The translations under genes were made by a program, and so were the position numbers. DNA of 64,000 nt. Origin: Galbula dea (lineage: Eukaryota > Chordata > Aves > Piciformes > Galbulidae). The stretch is taken from NCBI GenBank assembly GCA_013399015.1, contig VWZX01002950.1:5985-69984 (forward strand), read 5' to 3'. The notes below the pieces were generated by a model. It saw only the letters and a list, made by a program, of their open reading frames with translations, had not been told where the DNA came from and made no database searches. Below are positions 24,648 to 34,400 of the stretch, piece by piece; position 1 is the first letter of the stretch, and every line of letters starts with the position of its first letter.

Positions 24648-24660
24648 TTTTTTTTTTTTT
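24648..24660 (+). repeat. T13 homopolymer
   Basis: Thirteen T followed by gagccc. No retroposon body precedes it on the minus strand. Confidence 0.8.
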
Positions 24661-26404
24661 GAGCCCATAAATCTGTAGTTGGGCAACTCCAAATCCCAAA
24701 TTCTTGAGTGCAGCTCTCTGAATTTTGCCTTACCCTGCCCCTCCTCTGGATACTCTGACCATCTTCACATTTCTCTCTAGTGCCCAAAGCAGAAGAAACC
24801 TCTTGGGCTCCAGTTGACAGTGCAGGCAGGGGAATTAGGAGGAAGATATGCTACATTTAGCACCAGGATCAAGAAGTCTGCTGCAGATGAGGAGCCAGGG
24901 AGTCGATTGGGTTTTTTTTTCAGAGCTGATTTTCCACCTCTTTGCATTTCACCCTCTCGAGAGAGGCTCAAGAAAGGATAATTAGGATTAGGATGAAGTG
25001 AGATAGTGGAAAAGAAGTGATTTCATCTTAATGCCAGCCATTTCACACTGGATTGTCTCCTGCTCGAGCTGGTTTGTTACAGAAGAGAGCTGTCTGCCTG
25101 TGTGCACTACCTCAGGGTACAGAGGGCACCCAGCCTGCACTGCACTGTGAGCAGAAGCGTCTCTGCTCCTGGCTTGCTGCCTGAACCACGGCAGGAGAGC
25201 TCAAAGCATGGTTCAGACTCCCTACCTGAATGACAGACATCTAATGCCAGCCTCTCCAGTAGTTCCCCTGCTGGGATGGGCAGGATGGGCAGCACCAAAC
25301 AATGGGTGGATTCATACCAGACTGATTCCAAACCCCAAGAACCAAACCCACCCTTCCTAAGAAACAAGCTGCCTTTCAAAGAGGAAAAGGAACTTAAGGT
25401 CAACCACTTTCATCCAAAGCAACACAAAATGAAGAACAGCAAACTGTGGTTGGCATCCTGTGGGGTTGACTAGAGGTCACTTGGGTTTGGAGGAGGAGTG
25501 CAACCTTCCTGCCTGCAAGAGGCCAAGGCAGAGGCCACCAGTGAGGCCTGTCCCAACACCGCGGGGCAGCCGAGTGACATCAAGCCCCATTCCATGGGAG
25601 CATGCCACGTAGAAAAGGTCATCCCCTGGGCTCCAACCCAGCCTTGCCCCACTTGGAAAGCAAGTTTTTGTACCTAGTGCTGGCTGCCTTGTTCTAGAAA
25701 ACCCCTGCTCAGGCTCAGCTTCCCTCAGGGCTGCCACCTGAGCCCCTGACAGCAGCTGATCCTTGGAAGGGGAGCTCTGAGCAGGCACAGGTGCTAAGGA
25801 GAAATAAGGGAGTCAAAAGGGAGGGCCTGTTTCTTAGAAAGCAAAGAGGAACAGGTCACTCTGGGTCTGGCAAGCTGGTACAGGGTGTTTCACAAACACC
25901 AGACCTACATGAACTGAAGTGGCTGCTGAGAGCTGCCCAGGAATGAGCTTGGCCCTCTCAGGAAAAGTACAGTTGACAACCTCCCTTGCAGGACAACTCC
26001 TTCTCTTTCTGCCTCTTGGGGTATTTTCTGAGCCACTGCTAGCTAAATGTAGACTCACAGGGGCTGGCAGGTACCAGCAATGGCTGGCAATGTCCCCACA
26101 GATACAAGCAGTCACACCTGTGTCCTCCCCACCTGGCTCAAAGCACCACAGGCCACCGTGTTACAGAGCAGGGAGCTGTGCCCTTGCAGGCACCAGCTCT
26201 CAGTGAGACACAGCTCCATGTCCCTTGTCCTTTCTTTGACCTCTTTACCAGAGCAGTGAGACTGGTTTCTGCCCAGCCCCATGACTCCCTGGGGAAGGGT
26301 GGGCAATGACCGCAGGGCACAGGCCAGCATTGCCAGCCCAGAATGGTCTCACACAGTCTTGAAGAGAAAATCAACAGCAGGAACTGTGCTTGATTTCACA
26401 CTGA

Positions 26405-26587
26405 AAGAGTTGCCAGGCATTGGCCCAGGCTGCCCAGGGCAGTGGTGGCATCACCATCCATCCTTGGGGGGCTTCAAAAAACACCTAGACATGGCCCTTA
26501 GGGCCATGGTTTGGTGGCATGGTGGTCCTAGGTTGCTGGTTGGACTTGATGATCTCAGAGTCTCTTCCAACCTTCCTGATTCTGTGG
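26405..26587 (+). mobile_element. CR1 LINE 3' fragment (plus)
   Basis: aagagttgccaggcattggc, ccaggctgcccagggcagtg, a local duplication in catcaccatccatccttggg, ggcccttagggccatggttt, ggttggacttgatgatctc and ttccaaccttcctgattctg. Same family as the copy at 2550. Confidence 0.9.
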
Positions 26588-26726
26588 GACACCCAGAGGC
26601 ACCCCCCAGTACCCACAGCAGTGACCACCACTGGGAGCTGATGTGCTGGTCCTAGGTGGTGCCACACTGTGCTTTGCTCTCCTGCCCATCCACTCATGCC
26701 ATCCTTGTCCCCATCCTGCTTTGGCA

Positions 26727-26800
26727 AGCAACTTGCTGTGTGACTCACAGTCACACCACTTTTTCATGCCTCAGTTTCCCTCTCTGCACCTAAAAGGAAG
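26727..26800 (+). repeat. possible ancient MIR-type (CORE-SINE) fragment
   Basis: Contains gctgtgtgactcacagtcac followed by catgcctcagtttccctctc and tgcacctaaaa. The order and wording match the conserved MIR segment (ctgtgtgacc...agtcac...gcctcagtttcc...ctgtaaaa). MIR-family remnants occur across amniotes. It is short and diverged, so this is a suggestion. Confidence 0.4.
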
Positions 26801-29106
26801 CCCAAGTTGAAAAGACACCTTCCCTTTCTTGATGAAGCTCTTTGATACAGAGATCTAAAGCACAACAGAAGAGCAAACACTGACCTTCACTTTCCTCTAC
26901 AGTGTCCAGACCTATTTAGTGCCTATTTATGGCAACCCAGTCATCAGCACCAGAACAAACCCAGCACAAAGAAAGCTTTAAAGCAGAGAAGTGGGGTGTG
27001 TCAGGCTGTTAGATCAGCTTTGGTACAATCCTTTCCCCCTTGGCCTATCCAAAGACAAAAGCTGCATTTGATGATTGAAGACACAGAAGCCAGAATAGCA
27101 ACAGGAGCTCCTCCTGCAAGGAGAGAAAGAAATTCCTTAGCTCCTCAAGCTTCCATTGCTCCTTGGACCTCTCCACCAAGGGAACAGAGCCAGGCTCTTC
27201 CTCAAGCTTCTAGCTCCCCTCCTGCAGCCCCCCTCAAGCCAGCCCTTGGGCTAAGCTATTCCAGCAGTGTCAGAAAGGCTGGTGACTTGCACACCTTCAA
27301 TTCTGTCCTTCTGTTTGGAGATAAAGATTAGATAAAGCTTAATTACTGCAGCCCAGTTCTGCTTTCTAGCTTGGATTCTTGAGACACAGATAACAATTAT
27401 TACAGAAAGCCACAGGCTTACTCCAGCAGAAGCCAAGGGAAGAGAGAGCATTTGAACTGCTAGCTCAAAGGGACCTTTCTACAAACCAAACCTTATCAGC
27501 AAGCTGTTAGCTGGTTCATGCTCACAGTCTCCTTTGCTTGGCAGACCAAGAGGATGACCCTGGGAAAAACCCCCAGGAACAATCCTCTCAAGCATGCCTT
27601 TTGGTGACCCCAAATACCTGTTTGCTGCATTCCTTTGCAAAGGTTCTGCAGCAGGTTGGAGTTGGCCCTTTAGCCCTGGGAAAACATCACTTCATTTACA
27701 GGTATGGTCACAGAATGACTTTGCCTATGTGTTACTAGGAACCTTCAGGGTCACAGTGACCTCTCAGCAGGTATCAGTGACAGTCTCATTCACAAAAACC
27801 TTCCTACAACCTCATCATCTTCCAGGCAGATGCTGATTAAACAAAGGAAGACATCCCAAGCTCTCCTTGCCTTTCTGCAAGTGACAAACTGGCCATCTTC
27901 TGGGTCAGAGAAAATAACTCCTCTTTCTGCTCAACCAGGTTCCCAAAGAACCCAGGGACCAATTCCTAGTGAAAGCCTCCTCAGGTGCTGAATTCCTGCC
28001 TGGTTATCCCAACAGAGCCAGAGTCCAGTGGCAGCACAATGGAACAGAAATGGACTGAAAGCAGGATGGTGACTGAGGGAGAGAATAATGCCAAGCATTA
28101 AGGATGACTGCTCCCCAAAACACACCTGGAAACAGAACTGAACAACAACAGAAGTACCTTGAAGTCTGAAATTCCTCAAGTTTATGAACAAAAGCAGGCA
28201 GCAGAAGGGGGAGGAAGGAAGCTGGGCATAACTGAAAGGCAGAAGCAGTTTGTTCAGGCCTTCCCCAGAAGAAAAGCCAAGCCCCTGATCCAGGACTGAG
28301 GAGAAGGAGGCAAGCAGGAGGCAGATGAGCAACAGGAGAGGCTGGGAACTGCTGATGTCCAGAGCTATGGCCACCACAACATCAGTGGGACCAAGGCCAA
28401 GATGACATTAAATCAGCAGAAGCAATGTCAAAACAGCACCTGCCTGGCTGGAACAGCATGAGCCCAAGGGTCAGCTACAGGGCAGCTACTGCAAGCCAGT
28501 CAGGTGCTTCCCAGGGCAGACATGTTCCAGCACATCCAGCAGACCTCACTTTGGTTATCCCTCCTGTTAGCACACCCTGCACTGTGTCAACCCATCCAAG
28601 GGGTCTACAGTGCCTTCAGCAGGGCAAGAGGGTCACTGGAAGGGCATGGCTTAGTATCTGGAGAACTAACCCTGCTCTAACTCTGCTGCATTTGTAGCCA
28701 AGAAGCCAAGCACATCCCTCCCAGCACAGCCAGGACACATACTCCTAGAGAAGCAGCAGCTGAGGAGAGACTGGCACTTGAAATGACACAAGGAGGCTGG
28801 CTGTGGAGATGGCCAAGGGAGCAGAAGGGGTGAATGGGAAGAAACAGCAATCAGTTAAAATATTTGCATTGCACTTGGAAGAGAAGAAAATGGAAAAGGA
28901 GATAAGCTATAGGATGCTGAGACTGCAAACAGGCATTTCCATTCTTTTCTGTACAACTCACACTCCCCCCTTCCCTTTCTGCCTGTTTTCCTATGGAAGT
29001 GAAGCACTCTGATCCCTTCCCCCTAGCAAAGACAACTTCATCCCTCCAACTGCTGCCCTGGCAGAGAAGAGAATTTCTTCTGTTTGAGAGGCTGGTCTAA
29101 ACTCAC

Positions 29107-29154
29107 CATCTCCCAAGCATTAGAGAAGCCATGTGTGTGCATGTCTCTGAAGGG
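29107..29154 (-). other. candidate 48-bp exon, phase 0-0
   Basis: On the minus strand a pyrimidine-rich acceptor (catcctttcttcctcag) precedes 16 open codons beginning PFRDMHTHGF and ending before a GATG|GTGAGT donor. Phase 0 to 0 could follow the candidate exon at 33834-33884. The peptide resembles nothing I recognise. Chance is the main alternative. Confidence 0.12.
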
Positions 29155-30054
29155 CTGAGGAAGAAAGGATGAGAGAGGAGTCCAAACACCACCAGCAGCT
29201 CTGGCCAAGCTCATATGGCCTTAGACATCAAGGCCAACCAAGCACCAGTCACATTGCCTTCCTGGTAATGTGTTTGGGACCACAGCTAGTTGCAGTGGCA
29301 CAGGACAAGTTCTCCTTCTGCTTGCATGTGCATCCCAGCTTTCAAATGATGCCCTCAGGCAGGGTCAGTGCTTGTGCTAAGGATGGGGGAGCACTGCTCT
29401 AACCCCTAACCACCTACCTGCAGGTACCTGCCTGCCCTTTCTACTCAGGGGCTGAGCACTTTCCTGCCTCCAAAGCACAAGGGTAAAGCTCCCACCTGCA
29501 GGTGGGTGGGAGGCCATTGGACATGGGGACTCTCCCCCTGCTTTTTGGCTGTGTCTAGGCAGTGCTAAAACCCAACCTGCACAAATCCCCAGCACAGGAA
29601 CGGGAAGCGTAACAGAATGATCATATGCCTGGTAGGAGGCCAACTGCTGACAGCAAAGAAGCCTAGATGGGCTTGTTAACCTCCTAAAATAACACAACTC
29701 TTTCCCCACCAGCACATTCACACATGGCTTCTGCCACCAAAGGTCAGGAAAGATTTATTTCCCAGGTCTGTGTGTGAAAGGCTAGCTGAAGCCTGCAGTG
29801 AGGCTGGAGAACAGCACAGCAAACAGCAGCAGATTCTTGTGCTGCTGGTGAGCATGAGTGCTCTGGTGCTTTTCCTGCTGCTGAAACCTCCAATGGTGCC
29901 TATAAATCTTGGGCTGCCACTTGCAGTGGGTGTTTACTGATGACAGCAGCAGCACATCTTGTACCACTCTCCTGGGCCTCAGGACAGCCGAGCACAGGAG
30001 CAGAAATAGACTTGCAGCGGAGGCAGGTTCAGGGAACGAAGGTCTCAACACTGA

Positions 30055-30480
30055 AACACAGAGGCATGAAGGCTGGAAGAGACCTCTGAGGTCATCAACC
30101 CCAACCATCAGCCTAGCACCACCATGCCACCAGACCATGGCCCTAAGGACCACAGCTAGATGGTTTTGGAAGCCCTCCAGGGATGGTGACTCCTGGGCAG
30201 CCTGGGCCAATGCCTAACAACTCTTCCTGGGAAGAAATGTTTCCTGATCTCCAATCTGAACTTCCCCTGGTGCAGCAACTTGAGGCCATTGCCTCTTGTC
30301 CTCTCACTGATAACCCAGGAGAAGAGACCAACCCCCACCTGGCTCCAACCTCTTTTCAGGTAGTTGCAGAGAGAGCTAAGGTCTCCCCTGATCCTCCTCT
30401 ACCTCAGCCTAACCAAGCCCAGTTCCCTCAGCTGCTCCTCAGCAGACATTCTCCAGAGCCTTCCCCAGCCTTGTTGCCCA
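30055..30480 (-). mobile_element. CR1 LINE 3' fragment (minus), 'ccctaaggaccacagc' family
   Basis: cacagaggcatgaaggctgg, gaggtcatcaaccccaacc, ccaccatgccaccagacc, ccctaaggaccacagctag, a short internal deletion after gggatggtgactcc, then cctaacaactcttcctggga and ctaccaggcc-region sequence through cagacattctccagagcc. The minus frame keeps ORF2 C-terminal residues (RGNGLKLLHQGKFRLEIRK). 5'-truncated near 30480. Confidence 0.92.
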
Positions 30481-31752
30481 GCCTGCTCTCCCCACTGCTC
30501 TAGCAGCAGCTCTTGGAAGCTAAGGATCCCAACAGAGAGCAGAAAAATGTTAACTCTGCCTAAATAACAGACTGCCTTTCCTCTCCCTGCCTGTGCTGGG
30601 GAGCTAATTACACAGCTTCCCAAATTAAAGATATACAAAACAGTCTGCAAAGCACTGCAGTGTTGATGTGTTGGCAGCCCAAAGCATGACATATGGTCCT
30701 TCAGTATGCCACCCTAGAGGAGAGGCTCAGAAGCAACTCTCCTTACACAGAACCCTGCCCTAAACAGCTGAAAGAAGCTGATTTTGGAAAGGTTCTTGAA
30801 GTGTAACCTCCCTGCTTCACTCTGCAGAAGTGTTCCACAGAGCCCCTGCCAGCCTGCTGACAGGTTGCCAAATGCAGCTCGAAGGTGAATCATAGGCAGA
30901 CAGGATCCCAGCTCAGTCAATACCCACACACAAGCCTTGCTAACACAGCACTCAGGTTGCAAAGTCAAGATGCCAGCACTAAGCACCACCTCTCTGTTGC
31001 CACCAGCCCTCTTTTGGAAGCAGCCTGCAGCAATGTCCTTGCCCTCACACCACTCCCCAGCAGGAGCTGGGCCTCGAGGTTCACCCCTGCAGACCTTGTG
31101 GACTAAGGCATGCCTGCAAGGACCACCTGCAGGGCAGGAGGAGGGGGAGACACAAGCCCCGCCCCCCCCCNNNNNNNNNNNNNNNNNNCCCCAAGGGCTT
31201 TCACATGCCACAGCAGCCCCGGTGGAGGCTCAAGGATGTGTGTGGTGGCAGCTGAGGAGGTGAGCAGTGCTCCTGGTGCCACAGGGCTTGGGCCATTCCT
31301 GACACTGAGACCCCTCCTCACTCTTCTCCCTTCACTCTGCCCTTGCCTGAACTTTTCCTCTTCCTCTGCCCCAGCAGTGCCTCACTTCATACCTCTGCAA
31401 CTCGACCCACTGTCAGCACCCCGCCTCAGCCCATGGTCAGCCTCCCCCAGTTGGTCCTCTGTCCCCCATGGACACCCTAACACCAGCCCTGCTGGCACAA
31501 ACCCTGAGGACAATACCAGTGCTCCTCCCATGCAAGAGCAGAAGTAAATTCCCCTGAGGAAAGGTTAAGGACAGAGCTGATTTACTTTCTCCTTACCCTC
31601 GGGGCTACAAAGTTCAGCTGCCCAGAGCAGCATCCCCATGTCGACTGCCTCGGGGTGTTGCAATTAAGATTTTGGCCCAAAAGACCAGGAAGCTTGGGCT
31701 CCTCTGCCTGCATCCTCAGCCCACCCTCCTCCTGCCCCAGCAGAACCCCAGG
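30481..31752. other. single-copy non-coding stretch with gap
   Basis: Includes the assembly gap at 31171-31188. No gene or repeat recognised otherwise. Confidence 0.5.
31161..31188. other. poly-C run followed by 18-N assembly gap
   Basis: gccccccccc runs straight into 18 N (31171-31188), followed by cccc. Probably an unresolved C homopolymer, so reading frames cannot be trusted across it. Confidence 0.95.
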
Positions 31753-32242
31753 GAATCAGAGAATGTTGGAAGGGAGCTCTGGAGATCATCTAGTCCAAGC
31801 CCCCTGCCACAGCAGCCTCACCTACAGCAGCTTGCACAGCATCACATCCAGCTGGCTTTGGAATGTCTCCAGAGATGGAGACTCCAGCACCTCTCTGGGC
31901 AGCCTGGGCCAGGGCTCTGCCACCCTCCAAGGCAAGAAGTTCCTCCTGAGGTTGAGCTGGAGCTTCCTCTGTTCCAGTCTGTGCCTGTTGCCTCTTGTCC
32001 TGTCCCTGGGCACCACAAGAGCCTGGCCCCATCCTCCTGCCCCTACCCTTGCAGTATTGATCAGCATTGCTAAGCTCCCCCCTGAGTCTTCTCCTCTCCA
32101 GGCTACCCAGCCCCAGCTCCCTCAGCCTCTCCCCAGCAGAGAGATGTCCAAGTCCCCTCATCCTTTCTGTAGCCCTTTTCTGTTCCCTCTCCAGAAGTTC
32201 CCTGTCCTTCTTGACCAGGGGAGCCCAGAACTGGCCCCAGGG
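31753..32242 (-). mobile_element. CR1 LINE 3' fragment (minus), 'cagcttgcacagcatcac' family
   Basis: About 490 bases: gaatcagagaatgttggaag, ctggagatcatctagtcc, cagcttgcacagcatcacat, gggcagcctgggccagggct, ttgcctcttgtcctgtccc, ttctgtagcccttttctgtt and ccttcttgaccaggggagc. The minus frame 31790-32251 reads 153 codons of the ORF2 C-terminal region (LLEREQKRATERMRGLGHL, LRELGLGSLERRRLRGEL), with a frameshift into the frame of 31822-32067. Close relative of the copy at 50815. Confidence 0.93.
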
Positions 32243-32971
32243 AGAAGGCAAAGGGGCATTGCTACCAACCAGACTGCTCCTCCCTTAAGGTCATTGTTTT
32301 GCTGCTTGTAGCTTTGGGCAATGGATTATTTTTACATGCCCAACAGCTGCTCTGGGCACAAGTCATTTGCTGGGGATTTTATTATTCCAGGAAAGCCTAA
32401 AGGGGCAGAGTGCACTTTCCTGCCTTACTGCACACTGAAATCCCAAATACTGGCATGCCCAGGGCCCCAGCTTGCCTTCTTCTCACCCTGCCTCTGTTTG
32501 TCTTGCAAACAGGCAAACAGAACTCTGGTACCAGCATAAGGAAAAGCTCAGAGAGTTCACAGAAGCCTTGTGCCTCTTGGGAAGGAGGCAGCAGATAAAC
32601 AGGATTAGGGAATTTTGCACAGCTCAACCTGCCAGTTCCTGCAAAATCCAAAAGGAAATGGAGGCAGTGCCTGCAGCCCTGCTTCAGAGGAGGAGCCTTT
32701 GAAATGCCTGCCAGATGAAACCTGTTCGGAGACAAGCTGCTTGTCCTCCCTAACAGGGTGCAGAGGGGGGAACAGCCTTCCTCTGTGGAGCCCACCCTGA
32801 GGCAAGCACAACCTGGGATGCGTGGCTGGAGAGTGAGAGCCCTGGGAGCCAGGCAAAGCTGGCTCCATCCTGCCTCCCAGCTCCAGCTCTGACACCTGCT
32901 CCCACAGCAGCAGGCATGTTCTGCAGTGGTTAGGGCTTGACCCTGCAGGAATGGGATACTGAAAGGGCTAT

Positions 32972-33012
32972 CAGAGAGTCATTATGGCTGGAAAAGACTT
33001 CAGAGATCACCA
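32972..33012 (-). mobile_element. possible 40-bp CR1 3'-end scrap
   Basis: agagagtcattatggctgga followed by aaagacttcagagatcacc resembles the last 40 bases of CR1 (cacagaatcattatggctgg, then the gacctctgagatcatc wording). Homology stops after that. Confidence 0.35.
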
Positions 33013-33639
33013 AATGGAAGCACCCTAGCACTGGAACTGCACCTTCAGGAGTCTCACATCCCCAGGAGGAGAAGGCATGCCTGTGACTTGCCTCTGCTCG
33101 GGGACAAAGGGAGCTGCCAGCATCTCTTCCCACAATTAGAGTCTCCAGCATCCTCTCCCTGCTCCAGGTCATGGCATCAGAGGGTGAACACTGGTTTTTG
33201 AGTGAGCTCTGAAGCACACAGTGAAGCCCTCAAGCCAGGGGGAGCACACTGATTGAAGGCAAGCTGCTGCTGTGTGATCAGCTCTGTGGTTGTCCAGCCC
33301 AGCTTGCACGGTGTCACCAGACCACCAGCTTGGTAAAACCTGGCACTACCACTAGTGGCTGAGCCTTTCTGCCCCTCTGGTGTGACTGGGGGTGGTGCCT
33401 TGAAAGGACAGAGCCAGTTTGGTGGAAGAGGGGACAGAAGAAAATCAGAGCAGGAACCACCACAGCCTGAGCATGGCTTGTGGTGTGACCATTGGGCAAG
33501 AGAAGCTGGAAGTCCAGAAAAATGGGCAAAGAAAAGCTAAAACAATACCAAGTATCCCCCAGCACTCCAGAGGAATAGCTCAGCTGCTGTGAGAGGGGAA
33601 ATTAAACACCTCCATCTGCAGAGCTGTGCCATTTCATGC

Positions 33640-34400
33640 CAGATAAAGGAGCTGGTTTCTCATCTGCTAGACTATTTCATCATTGGTTTTTCCAAGAATC
33701 CATCTCCCTGCTAGTAATAATGTCAAATAAATCTCCACTAAAATGTAAAACTATTTATGGTTATACTGACTGCCCTGGCCCTTTATTAAATGAGGACAAC
33801 AGGATGATGCCCTGATATTTGCTAATGGGTTACCTCCCATCTAACCTTTTCTGCTTCATCCAGATCATCTGTTTTCATTTCATCCTACAACAGTTGCCAA
33901 TAAAATTAAGGCAATTAAATTAAAGCTCTATTATGTTATTTGAAATCAAGCTAAAAACCTGTTGGTTTTTTTCCCCCCTCTTTCCCCAGTCAATGCTCTG
34001 AGAAGATTCTTGATAGGGCAGCTGGGGAATCTGGAGCAGATCCTCATCTGCTCTAAATTCATTAAGCTTTCCAGAGATGAATAGAGTGGCAGCAGCTGAC
34101 CCCAGCTGAGGCCTGAACTTTCATGTGTCTGAACAAGCCTGAAGCCTGTTGTTGGCCCCAAAGTTAGATCTGGAGTTGCTCCCTCCCACAATCTGAAGGA
34201 GCCTGGCTGCTGAGAGAAGTGTTAGCACCTACCTAGAACACAGCTCCTGCAGTTAGGCAGAGCAGTACCAGCCAGGTGTATGGTTTAGTCCCACCATGAT
34301 CTCTCCCTTATGTAAATAGCCCCATTCCACTATAAAAATGACCTTTTAGATTTAACTTTAAATGTGAGCTACTCCCCAAAGGCCTAAGAGAAATCAGTAA
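33640..34400. other. AT-rich, conserved-looking block
   Basis: AT-rich relative to its surroundings, repeat-free, with TAAT-type homeodomain words (agtaataatgtc, aaggcaattaaattaaagc), ccttatgtaaatagcc and an A/T box (ctataaaaatgacc). This texture is typical of conserved non-coding elements. The block also contains the candidate exon at 33834-33884. Conservation itself cannot be seen from one sequence. Confidence 0.3.
33834..33884 (-). CDS. candidate 51-bp coding exon, unidentified, phase 0-0
   Basis: On the minus strand 17 open codons (DEMKTDDLDEAEKVRWE) lie between an acceptor ending ttggcaactgttgtag and a GGGAG|GTAACC donor. The composition, acidic and basic with no stop, looks like a charged coiled-coil or linker exon. 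Phase 0 to 0 can directly follow the candidate exon at 41774-41862, which ends in phase 0. I do not recognise the protein. The polypyrimidine tract is only moderate and an internal AAAAG|GTTAGA could be an alternative donor. Purine-rich DNA gives K/E/R-rich translations by chance, so confidence is low. Confidence 0.22.

Larger units (their letters stand above)
23881..26404. other. single-copy non-coding stretch
   Basis: Contains T13 (24648-24660) and a possible 42-base mini-exon (24221-24262). No gene recognised. Confidence 0.5.
26588..30054. other. 3.5-kb single-copy non-coding stretch
   Basis: Holds a possible MIR-type SINE piece (26727-26800) and a candidate 48-base minus exon (29107-29154). 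A 148-codon minus ORF (27931-28377) is antisense to purine-rich DNA and is taken as chance. Confidence 0.5.

Noticed and set aside
24648..24660. T13 run as a SINE/LINE poly(A) tail (minus)
   Set aside because: No retroposon body or target duplication adjoins it; avian CR1 does not end in poly(A).
27931..28377. 148-codon minus ORF with hydrophobic runs, membrane-protein-like
   Set aside because: The apparent membrane segments come from translating the complement of purine-rich DNA; no splice sites or signal support.
31655..32311. 218-codon plus-strand ORF
   Set aside because: It is the antisense frame of the CR1 copy at 31753-32242.
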